NCBI RefSeq assembly: GCF_003473485.1
Contig: NC_053043.1
Span: 17,203,001 to 17,267,000 of the forward strand
Reading direction: 5' to 3'
DNA: 64,000 bases
Origin: Medicago truncatula
Lineage: Eukaryota > Streptophyta > Magnoliopsida > Fabales > Fabaceae
The position numbers were made by a program, and so were the translations under genes. The notes beneath the pieces are model-generated. The model did no database searches. It was given only the letters and a program-made list of their open reading frames with translations, and was not told the origin of the DNA. Shown in pieces: positions 10,540 through 20,462 of the stretch. Each line of letters begins with the position of its first letter. Position 1 is the stretch's first letter.

Positions 10540-11790
10540 GTGCTGAACTTTTTAAAATCATTTTTGTTACACACGAGCTTAGTTAAATTACAGTTTTATT
10601 TAAAACTCATTTTAGCAATATGTTTCTGCTTGTTCATTATCCATTTGATAGCTAGTTCACTCCACACCTACCAGAGCGATTTGCCTTCTACACGAGAAGG
10701 ATTTAATTCACTAATAAGTATTTTCAACTAAACACTGTGTATTGATACATTCTCTCCGTACCGATTATTATTTACCCACCTCTGATCTTTAGTTGAATAT
10801 TCTTCTGGTTTAAGTCTTGTTGAGAAACTAGAGTTGGTAGTTATCAAAGAACTCTGCTTTGATTTTTTTTTTTTTATATACAAAAAAAGTTATGTGAGTT
10901 AGGCTCCAAAGACTTATTTGGGCTCGAAAAAGCCTCAAGGCTTAGCGAAAGCTAACAAAAATATATACATATCTAAAAAATTCTCATGCTGATGGTGGGA
11001 GTTGAACCCACTACCTTAAGAGTGTGTTTGGATGAGGGAATGTTTTGAGGGAATGTAATGTTTTGAGGGAATTCAACTATTTTGAGATGAATTCTACTAA
11101 GGGGTAAATTATTTATTTGTCGGTCTTTGCTGCACAAGCCACCACATGAGATTTGAATTTGTTACAACATGCAAAAAAAAAAAAAAAAAATCATACTGGA
11201 AAATGTAAACAGGTTATTGAACACACTTGGAGTTTATTCATTTTAAGTTGACATATTTTTTCAAAACAGTAATCAACTTATGGGAAAAGTGACTCTTCAT
11301 ATTTAAAAAAGAAACGTATAAACACAATATAGTATGTTCAAGAGCGTCAAAGAAAGTGTATTCCAAAGAGTCAAAACCAAATGGTGTATTTAGCTAGCTA
11401 TTCAGTATGGTCATGCATACGATCTGGTGTAAAACAAGTTTTAATATTCATGTTTGGATGACTTAGCTGGAGCACTATTCACATTTTAAAAGAGAGGGAA
11501 AAGTAACAAAATACAGATGATTTAATTCGCAAAGTGCATTTACTTATACAAGTTACCACTCTCCCCAGCACTAAAGCTACTCCAATATGAGTGCTCCAAC
11601 TAACATGAGCCATGAATGAAAAGCACATGGAATAGCACTAAACCATGTCTTTCAAGATTTGAAGATAAACACAAAATTTAGATAGTGGATTCCACCATTA
11701 TTAAATGTTTCAAATATTTTTTCAAATGGGTGTCTATCTCTCTAAATCAAGCTCTCCATTTCTTGAGAAATGAGAAGATCCTAACTCGTC
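10540..11790 (-). pseudogene. Duplicated fragment of the MSI4/FVE 3' end and downstream DNA
   Basis: This block resembles about 18650-19100 and 20455-21160 in the same orientation. At 11108-11160 the minus strand still reads the last codons of MSI4/FVE exon 15 (KFKSHVVACAAKTDK and stop). Immediately beyond, the rest of exon 15 and its acceptor are missing: the sequence jumps from GAATTT to the intronic line that follows AAATAGTTT in the parent, with TTT shared at both ends. The remainder (to about 11790) is former intron 14. No functional product is expected. A SINE-like segment with box-B-like GAGTTGAACCC lies at about 10870-11020. Confidence 0.82.
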
Positions 11791-11859
11791 TTTCAACTAA
11801 TTACTTTCTAGTTAGACATATATAAATATTAAGATAAGAATATCAGTATTAGGCCCTGT

Positions 11860-12400
11860 CACTACTTAAATGCCTAAATCAGAGTTATTCTTTAGAGGAG
11901 ACAAATCTTACGCACTACAATAAAACTATATAGCGAACAGAAAATAATTGAATAAACAATTTTAAATTAAATAATTATCCAACAAACAAAATAGAGGTAC
12001 ATCTTAGAACCCTAACCTAAAAAGATTGAGTTACTCATGGTAACTAAAGACAAATTATAAAAGAAATATAACATACCCTAGAGAAACTTGGAGTGAGGAG
12101 AGAGAACTCCTAGTGCTTCCCTTCCTCTTGAACCGCTTTGTTCTGAATGAGAAATTGTGAATGAGGAATGCGGTATTTATAGGGAGAGTTTCCACCTGAA
12201 GTAGCGCACAAAAACTGAGTTTTTTCCCACTAAAAAATAGCAAAAAGCAGTTTTGGCCCGCATTCAGCCATGCTTGGGGTGCACAGGCCATGCTCGGGGC
12301 GCATGAGTGTGTAGAAATGCATGCTCGGGGGGCATTCCCATGCTCGGGGTGCATCGAACATGCTCGGGGAGCATGGACAATGCTCAGAGGGTGCCTGTGA
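11860..12400. repeat. LTR-like repeat fragment with ATGCTCGGGG minisatellite
   Basis: The stretch 11900-12230 resembles 29520-29800 (shared lines such as CCTAACCTAAAAAGATT and TGGTAACTAAA), so it is a fragment of the same LTR-like family as the block at 28549-30343. At about 12250-12380 a short unit, CATGCTCGGGG followed by C/T GCAT, occurs about six times with small changes. The minus-strand open frame across it (12055-12354) is a by-product of this GC-rich array. Two 32-base direct repeats follow at about 12410 and 12489. Confidence 0.6.
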
Positions 12401-12529
12401 GTGTGTTAAACTAGTGTAGTAAACTTCTCAAAAATCTAAAAAATATAATAACATGACATTGGATCAAATATAGTAACATGACATTGGAACTAGTGTAGTA
12501 AACTTCTCAAAAATCTAAAAATTGTGATT

Positions 12530-14150
12530 TTTAATTTAAAACTTTCTTTTATTAGTTTTCTTAACCAATGTCTCGGACACACCGGTTAACTTGACCCATA
12601 ATATAATGAACATATTTTCCTAAATAGATGTCTCTCATTAATATCCTTAGATTGTACCACTTATGCTTTCACATTTAAATGGATAAAAAAAAATACTACA
12701 ATTTCATGTTATAGTATTTTGTTCAATTTGTTGCTTTAATTTCAATAATAATTTATGTCATGTTATTTAAATCAATAGTGATTAATTTACTGAAAAATTC
12801 AAATGAGTACATTTAAAAAAAAAAAAAAAAGATAAAGAGATATTGAAAAGAAAAATAAAAAATAAAAGTGATTGCTATTGCTATAACTCAATACAAAATA
12901 GTATGCAATTTTTATGTCTCAAGAGTCAAGAGTCAAGACCATCCCATTAAGATTAGACGATCGAGAATTTAAGTAGACATTGTAATACTTATTATCAAGT
13001 CTTACATCTGAGCTCCTTCAAAAAAAAAGTCTTACATCTGAGCTTGAAATATGAACCAACTAATAATAATCGGACGATCTCGGATCTTTTGATTGCAGGG
13101 TTGCATGAAGTTTTAGTTATATGCAATCTGGATCTAGCAATAGCAATGATGGAATATCAAAGACCAACAATCGTCTAGTGATCATCTAGTATTTACATGC
13201 TTATCTCAAATACAACAACACCCAGCGTTTCAGGTACCAACGAAGCAACACCTTCAGGTGGTTCTCTGTCTATTGACATGAAGGGAAGCATAAAATTGTA
13301 TGGTACAAAGGAAATCATTTTGTACAATAGGGATCGTGCCCTAAACATCAACTAGGGGATTTTTTTTTTCCAATGATGTATATTGTGAGTTGTGACAATG
13401 ACTCTAACATCTCAAAAAAAATTATCAATTGTTGTATTCTCAAGATTTATAAAAGGAATTTCTCCCTTACAAACGAAGTTGATGATTTGACGAATATTGA
13501 AAGAAAACCGTATTGAAATCAATCATGAAATAGCACACATTCTAAAAAGTCATTAAATCATATTAGAATAAATCACAAAAGAGCACACGTTTTGAACTTA
13601 ATTGGTTTATATCCTTTCTTGTTGAGAGTTATCATTTGAGAAAACTTTGTGTTAGTTAAACACAAAACTAATTTTGTAAAACACCAAGTAGTGATATATT
13701 TTTTCCTCTAAGGTAGTTGTTTTGTATAATAGACTTTTATTGGTTTAGTGAGTATCTAAGATAGTTAGTAAATCAAAGAAGTATAAAATAATTGTGACTA
13801 AGTCGGGTATAGTGGATTATATTTATTGTGAGCTATGGTGAAATCTCTCACGAGTAAGTGTACTAGAGATAACAACTAGATTGGATTATGAACTAGTATA
13901 AAATAATTGGGTGTGTTTCAAATTTATTTTACGGTATGTATTTTATGTCAAAAGAAAGAAAAGTTTTGGAATGAGTTTTATATTCAATTCAATACAATAC
14001 AAACATCTCTTTCTTGTGTTTTCTTGCACCTTCACTAAGTTATCAGCATGTCGAAACAATTATCGACAATCATTTTAAAATGCCCTCAATTATTCTATTT
14101 TCTTAAACCTTAAAGGAATGAATAAGGGAATGACAAATGGGTTTGCTTAT
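12530..14150. other. Intergenic, no supported gene
   Basis: AT-rich sequence. Part of 12590-12715 resembles 15590-15720 and was probably copied with the glycine-rich region. A stretch ending at about 13342 reads SGTNEATPSGGSLSIDMKG and more without stops, but has no start or recognised domain. From about 14160 the sequence matches the upstream DNA of the other glycine-rich copies (compare 9090). Confidence 0.5.
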
Positions 14151-14404
14151 AGCATGTTGGTGATTGGGTTGGTAGCTTTGGTGAAAACTATAAAAAAAAA
14201 TACAAATTAAAAAAATTAGTCAAATAAATGAGTAAGTGAAATAAGGAGATGAGATAGTCAGAGTAACAGTCACCATGAAGAAAAAAAATAGATAGAAAAA
14301 ATTATATAGTGGAGGGAGGGGATAGTAGAGAGAATGATGAATGATCAAGATAAATGTATGCATGTGTTTATCATAAATGAAGGAAATGAGTGATGAAGAA
14401 TAAT

Positions 14405-14592
14405 TTTTTTTTAAGTGTGAATCTCCACGCGCGTAACTGCAAAGATTAATAATTCGAGCATTGTGGAATTCAAATGGACAGCAAACTCTCTCTAAGAGTT
14501 TTAACGCTATTACATGCTCAAGATTGGATTCGATCCAAGACATTGGTTAAAATAAAAGAGACTTGTGTCATCTTATCTAAGCACTTTTAGAT
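14405..14592 (-). mobile_element. SINE with 16-bp target duplication upstream of glycine-rich copy 4
   Basis: A 188-base insert bounded by AGTGATGAAGAATAAT at 14389-14404 and 14593-14608. The left end is a run of nine T, so the element lies in reverse with its A-tail to the left. The minus strand has a box-B-like GGATCGAATCC. The equivalent DNA upstream of copy 3 (about 9308-9325) has the target once and no insert. The insertion is about 365 bases before the start codon of the intact copy 4. Confidence 0.88.
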
Positions 14593-14901
14593 AGTGATGA
14601 AGAATAATATGTTCTTTCATGATAATGACCAATGTGGTTCTAAAAAAATCTAGAACTATATTTAAGATTAAAGAAATTATTAAACATCTTAATTACTTGT
14701 CATCGTGTGAAAAATCCTCTTACCTTATTTGATAAACAATTAAACATGTTCCAATTTAACCCTTCAATTTCTCAAAAGGTGTTGGTGACTTATTATCCTC
14801 GCAATCATCCCAATTATATATATTTTATTTTTATTGTAGAGTGTATATTATCTAATTTATCTAATTTTATGATTATTTTATATATTTTGTTTGATAATCT
14901 C

Positions 14902-14910
14902 TATAAATAA
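14902..14910 (+). promoter_or_regulatory. TATA box of glycine-rich copy 4
   Basis: TATAAATAA, 56 bases before the ATG at 14958, the same spacing as in copies 2 and 3. The AT-rich sequence before it is conserved with those copies. Confidence 0.7.
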
Positions 14911-14957
14911 ACATTGATTGTATTCATATTTGACTACAATATATTGTTAGTTTATCA

Positions 14958-15438
14958 ATGATGAAAACGCATCATTTTATCTTGATATTCTTTTTGTGTG
15001 TAGAAATTACTATCTTTGTTGTGGCAATTAAAACATCCAATGGGAATCAATGTATATAAATAAATTATATGTTCAATTACATTCTTCTTTTATTATATTT
15101 GATAAAAAATTGTTTGTTGACTTGCAGTTGGTGCAACAAAAGAATCTAAAATAAAAATTGGGATAAATGGTTGGGAAGATTGGGGAAGCTGGGGAAGTGG
15201 AGGAGACAAAGAAGGTGGAAAGGGAGGAGGAGAACAAGAAGAAGGTGAACACAATGGAGGTGGAAGAATTAAGGGAAGTGGAAGATATAAGGGAAGTGGA
15301 GAAGACGACGAAAGTGGAAGAGAAAATGGAAGTGGAAGAGAGAACGGAAGTGGATTCAATACTGAAAATTGGAGAACTTGGGGACGCTGGGGAGGATGGG
15401 GAGGTTTCATTTCCCACAAAAATGGTGGGCGTAGGTGA
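14958..15438 (+). CDS. Nodule-specific glycine-rich secreted protein (copy 4, intact)
   Basis: Two exons, 14958-15051 and 15128-15438, with a 76-base GT-AG intron in phase 1; 134 residues. Residues 1-23 or so form a signal peptide (MMKTHHFILIFFLCVEITIF). The mature part starts near FGATKESK and then becomes rich in Gly, Glu, Arg and Ser (SGRENGSGRENGSG), ending in a Trp/Gly run (WRTWGRWGGWGG) and HKNGGRR. The signal exon plus Gly-rich exon matches the nodule-specific glycine-rich proteins known from Medicago-type legumes, which are made in infected root-nodule cells and secreted. Their molecular activity is not established. Unlike copies 1-3, no base is lost in the signal T-run or after NGWED. 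A SINE sits upstream at 14405. Expression in nodules is inferred. Confidence 0.88.
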
Positions 15439-15719
15439 CGACCACGAAGATCAGACACATGAACTTGTTTATTGAGTAAACTATCAAATTGGTTCATGTC
15501 TTTGTAAGCTATTATCAAACTAGTCTCTGACTCTATTAATATTTTAAACTAGTCTAAAATAATAGCAGGGAATCTATCTTACTCCATGCTCTATAATATA
15601 ATGAACATATTTTTCTAAATTAATGTATCACTGATATCCTCAGATCGTACCACTTATATTATCAAGGTTAAATGGATAAAAGTACCACAGTTTCATGTTA
15701 TAATATACTCTATAATATA

Positions 15720-15900
15720 CTATAATGGTTTAGATTTGCAAGTTATTGAACCCTATGATATAAGGTTTTTGGATTTGAACAGGGTTGTTTTGGATTTGAA
15801 TAAATTTTCAGAAGAGGGATTGGACTTTGGATATGAAAATGAAGAATTGAATGAAGAGGTTCATTGGTGGCTGAAGATTTTTGTGGATTCTTCATACTAG
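15720..15900 (+). other. Unrecognised open stretch
   Basis: A stop-free frame ending in TAG at 15898-15900 reads LDLQVIEPYDIRFLDLN, then LDLNKFSEEGLDFGYE and NEEVHWWLKIFVDSS. It has no ATG in frame and no recognised domain. The acidic, LDLN-rich composition is more gene-like than the AT-rich surroundings. It might be a terminal exon or a transposon-captured fragment. The surrounding 15440-16500 is otherwise AT-rich with no supported gene. Confidence 0.25.
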
Positions 15901-16507
15901 ACGTCAATGAAAATAAAGCAAGGCAAATTATGAATAATTATGTTGTGTGTTTCTTTTCTATCTTTGGCTAATCATTCATAATTTGATACTACATGGAATT
16001 GAATGAATTGTATCTTCTTATATTATTTGAATGAATGGAATTGGCTAATATCTTCAGCTTATGAGTCGTTATTATTTGTTTATGGGTATTTGAAGAATAA
16101 ACACAAACACTATTTATACTATTGCATTACAAAATTCTCATTATTCTAGAAAAATTAAAATAAATAACCATAAACAAGGTTCAATACTACTACTGCACCG
16201 CAAACAAAAAGAGTACGAAGAAATTGAAAACAAATCAATTTCCTTTATTTTACTAAGGCTAATTAGTTGCATGTAGTAAACTCAATTCATTGTTCACAAA
16301 AACACAAAACATAGCTAGTATCATCCAAACAAATCTTGATCACAAACAAAGCTTGATCACAATAAACTTCCGCACCAACCTCCTCAAACAATACCACACG
16401 CCATCATCAATCAATATTTGAATACCTAAATAAGCAAAAGTCCATCAGAAAATTACCTACTCGATCACTTTGAAACAAGGAAAAAATATTAGCATAGAAA
16501 AATTACC

Positions 16508-17952
16508 TTACTGAACATTGTTTAAGTATTCCATAGTTTCAGTGACCAAGTGCCAATCACAATCTAGGGTAGTGGGTAGCTTGTCTTGTCTAAAAAGCGC
16601 ATCTTTTTGCATATGAGGAGCTTTGTAATCATTATTTCCTTTGGCCTTCATTATCTCAATCATGCCTAATTGGAGCGACAGAAAAATCTTGTTTGAATCT
16701 ATACTAGAAAATGTGTCAAAGGCATTTTGCACAGCTTGGATAAGCTCATTGACTGATACACTTCTTTAGTTATGGAAGTAATCGGTTTTGTAACAAGTGT
16801 TCATGCTGCCCTGTTGACACTTGACCTTATTGCAGGTACTTCATGAACTAGGGGGAACATGCCTATTTTACCTGAAAACGTCTCGTTACCATCACTGTCA
16901 AATCTAGGTCGAGCCACTGCGGCTAAAACCATGACCTTAGTAATGTAGTTTTTGTTTTTGCACGTACGATGTGGGTCAGCCTCATCTGATAAAAGGTAAT
17001 ATTTCTTGTTTTTTTTAGTCATTTCAAACCATTTTTCATCGATATGGACGACATTATACATTGACTTAAACTTCGGTTCTTGAGGAATGCTACTATCCTC
17101 GAGATTGGACAAGCAAAATCTAAGGCAACTTTTCATATTGTTTTCATTCAAATGTGGCTTTAATGGACTTGAAATTCGTCGTAAAATCCCTTCTTTTTTG
17201 TTCCTCAACAATATATTCTTGTTAACACCTATGGCATGTCCTAGTGCTCTATATGTACTGCGCTTATCTAACGGCACGTCACACATTTTTTCCATATCAA
17301 CCTCAATTCTTTTTCTACCACAATTTTTTGTTTTTTTATGGCGAGCATCTCCACTTTGACGTATTTGTTTCAAAACTCGATAAATGACATCTTTAGAGAC
17401 CGAATAAGTTGAAGCCAATCTTACCACAGTGCCGCGTTTGAGCTTGCCATTATGACTTTCGCTTAACAATATCTGAGCAACGGCCTCTCGTTCGGTATTA
17501 CTCAGAAATGAACGTTTTCCTTTAGATGGTTCTGTCTCACATGGATAAATCAAAGATAAACTAAAACTTAATAAATAATGTTACAAGATAAAACCATCTT
17601 ACAAATACTCCTTTCGTGTTATTAAAACATAACTTAAAACTTAAAAATGATAATGGTAGTTATAACAGGGTAGTAATAATCATGAAATCTGAGTATGATT
17701 TAACAGGGTAGTAACATGGTAGTAACAATCATAAAACTAAAACTATGAAACACCATAAGAACTGCTTTTGGATTAAAGGGTAGTAATAACAATACAAATC
17801 TAACATGTGAAATTGCATGAAACACCTTCGTCGAATTCATCATCACCATCATGTTCATCTTCTGAAATTGCAGCACCTCCTTCATCATTTGGATCAGGTT
17901 GAGCTTCTAAATCAATATCTAAAGACATGTTTAAATCAATTTCTAAAGGCAT
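16508..17952 (-). pseudogene. Mariner-like transposase, broken
   Basis: Exon 1 (17952-17826) starts MPLEIDLNMSLDIDLEAQ and is acidic. A GT-AG intron joins it in frame to exon 2 at 17531 (DEEPSKGKRSFLSNTERE). Exon 2 has the helix-turn-helix region (KRGTVVRLASTYSVSKDVIY), then GRKRIEVDMEK, and the first catalytic aspartate in VVHIDEKWFEMTKK, followed by TKVMVLAAVARPRFD. These are hallmarks of plant mariner-like transposases (DD39D type). At the line SSVNRAA an in-frame TGA at 16801 replaces a Gly codon. Past it, a few codons remain (ITSITKEVYQS-like), then the sequence jumps to the C-terminal part (IQAVQNAFDTFSSIDSNK to 16508). The segment with the second and third catalytic aspartates is absent, so it cannot be active. 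Confidence 0.88.
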
Positions 17953-18314
17953 GTTTGTTAAATTGAGGTAAGAAAAACTGGATAGTTCACTAGCTATTTA
18001 AATGTGAAATTTTAATTTAATAGGCAAGAATGATAATTTTCATTTAGCGGGTATAAAATCCATTCAAAAAATTTCGTTAAAAGGAGGATATTATTAGAAG
18101 TTTTGATTTTAGTTGGTGGTGCAGACTACAAGTATCTATCATTAAGACTAGGTGGTAGTGGGATAGTTGCATGGAATACAAATAGTACACGTGATGAAGT
18201 GTTTTTGTTTTCAATGTGTGTGAGGGTAAATTAGGAATATTGAATTTTTATTTGATAAAATTTATAGTCAATGAATAATGATTGATTTTCTTAATAAATG
18301 TGTTTTTTTTTTTT

Positions 18315-18340
18315 GCTTATATTTCAGGACGGAAGGAGTA
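18315..18340. mobile_element. Terminal inverted repeat of the mariner element (5' end)
   Basis: On the minus strand TACTCCTTCCGTCCTGAAAT is read here, matching the usual plant mariner/Stowaway terminus. It lies about 390 bases upstream of the transposase start. No matching terminus was found between 15900 and 16500, so the far end of the element appears lost. The 17960-18310 stretch is the element's non-coding 5' part. Confidence 0.6.
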
Positions 18341-18349
18341 TTGTTCAGG

Positions 18350-19378
18350 TTGTTTCTTTAATTTCAATCATTAATTATAGGCTATGAATACAACCAAAAT
18401 AAGAGGGGACAATTAGGAGCAAAAATAACCAAAATAAGATATGTCGAACTAATAACTTCTCAAAAACCCTAATATAAGAGCTCGTCGTAAACCTCTTTAT
18501 CTACACAAACACAACAAAGGTTTCACAACTCACTCATTCTTCAAAGAGGGGAATTTAATTTGTTCCGTCAATTTTTCCACACAAATACCCTTGTCTGGTG
18601 TTTATGAATGTGTTGGGAAACATAAGAAATTGTGTTGAACATTTTAAAATATTTTTTGTTTCACACGAGCTTATTTGAATTATAGTCTTATTTACAACTC
18701 CTTTTAGCACAAAGTTAAGTTATTTATCAAATCAATTAACTTGATTTAAAAAACATTGAAACAAAAGGTGAGGTTAAACCATACGAGGAATGTTACCAAC
18801 ACTCACTTTTCAACTCTCTCTATCACTCACTATTTTATTGGATGAAATCAATGTGTATCTCACCACTTTGTGTGAACTCAATTTTCAAAGTGTAGGCCCA
18901 GAATGATTTAAACCAATAAAATAATGAGTATTGCTAGCATTGCTCTAAACCATATAGAACTTGCTCAAAGTAAATAAAGAGTATAAGGGAAGAGATAATC
19001 GCGCAATATGTTTCTACTTGTTCATTGTCCAGCTGATAGCTAGTTCACTCCACTCCTAACAGAGTGATTTGCCTTCTCAACGAGAAGGATTTTATTCACT
19101 AATAAGTATTTTTGACTCGGCCTCTCCAAACATTGTAAGTATTATTGACTTTGTCTCTCCATACTGAGTATTATTTACCTGCTGCTCCATTCTAAGTATT
19201 CTTTACCTACCTCTTCAAGCTGAGTACTCTTCTGTTAAACCATCTCTTCTGACATAGCTTTGAAAAAAGGTTGGTTTGCCAATACAAGATGAATCACAAC
19301 ATTGAGTTTGTATCAAAGTGATACAAAGTCAGAATTTGGAGCTGTTACTCTCCGAGAGGATTTACAATATAGGGTTAC
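18350..19378. other. Intergenic; parent of the duplicated block at 10.5 kb
   Basis: No gene supported. The part at 18640-19100 resembles 10540-10740 and so is a source or sister of the duplication described there. The rest is AT-rich sequence without a clear element. Confidence 0.5.
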
Positions 19379-19708
19379 TAGTGCTTTATCCCCCTGTAAT
19401 ATAGGTCATTTTCAGTTTTCCATCCTGTAAAAATTTTTGTTTGGTTTTCGTCCTTGTAATTTGAAGATTTTTTGATTTTGGACCTTCATGGCAATTTTTG
19501 CTCCCTGTAATTTGATAAAATTTCGGTTTACCCCCGTATAAATTGAGCGAATTTTGGTTTAGCCCCCTACCATGTCGTTGATTTTGTACTGTCAAAATTC
19601 ATGAAGGTCCAAAACCAAAAATCTTCAAACTACAAGGACGAAAACAAAACAATTTTTTACAAAGTGGAAAATAAAAAATGACATATATTACAAAGAGGTA
19701 AAACATTA
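19379..19708. mobile_element. MITE with long inverted repeats
   Basis: The left end TAGTGCTTTATCCCCCTGTA and the complement of the right end (TAATGTTTTACCTCTTTGTA) match with few changes. The arms continue inward through GTTTTCGTCCTTGTA and GGACCTTCATG and their complements. About 330 bases with no coding content. The target duplication is unclear. Confidence 0.75.
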
Positions 19709-19984
19709 TTATCCCTACAACATATTCCTATATCAAAGCAAGTGTACAACGACAACTTGTTTAATTTGTAATAAGATCTAATGACTCTCCCTCTAGAGGA
19801 TTTACATTGACATTCTAGATAAACTTCATGTTTGTTTGTTTGTTGTTTGACACAGTTCATGATCACAATCATTTTAATACCATTGATTTTTCATTTAGCA
19901 ATGGTCATTTGATATTTGTCCTTTGACACTTTTGATCGTTTGACTGATATAATCATTTCGATACCATTGACTCTTCAATTATTT

Positions 19985-20135
19985 TTATACACAAAAGTTA
20001 TGTGAGTTGAGCTCCAAAAGCTCATCAGGGTTTGGACCCACCTAAGAGTCCTCAGACTGGCCGCAGGAGTTGGACCCACAACATTGAGGTGAGTCAACTC
20101 CTTGCCAACTTAGCCAAATTGGCAACAACTCTGCT
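19985..20135 (-). mobile_element. Probable SINE fragment
   Basis: On the minus strand TTGGCTAAGTTGGCAAGGAG resembles a tRNA box A, and GTGGGTCCAACTCC a box B. The 3' part shares lines with the segment at 10870-11020. No clear target duplication was seen. Confidence 0.45.
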
Positions 20136-20462
20136 TTCATCATACAAAGTATTTGCTATAAGCTACATGGTAAAAACTCGCAATTTTAACTAAGCAAATG
20201 GAGCCTAAGAAACACTTGTTTTAGACGAAAAATAAGTTAATCTCATTTGTTTGCGGTAGAAAGCATTTCTTGGGTTTAATGAGCCTAAGCATTCTCCAAT
20301 CTCCACCCTACATCATGTTCTGTCCGGTGAGAATGGATTCACATGAGCTAAGAATTACATGTAGCTATCAAACATGCCATTATGTTCACTAAAATGGCTA
20401 TTGAGCTAAGTTTGACTGAAATAAAACTGAAAATTACAACAATTCATTGTCTAAGAAGTAAA

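Noticed and set aside
12055..12354. Minus-strand Cys/Ala-rich frame
   Set aside because: Produced by the ATGCTCGGGG minisatellite and LTR-like sequence; no start context or family.
13205..13345. Possible exon with SGTNEATPSGGSLSIDMKG
   Set aside because: Too short, with no start, partner exon or recognised family; kept only as a note in the intergenic entry.
17604..17640. A second mariner-like terminus (AATACTCCTTTCGTG)
   Set aside because: It lies in the transposase intron with no matching opposite end; it may be a tiny nested MITE remnant but cannot be supported.
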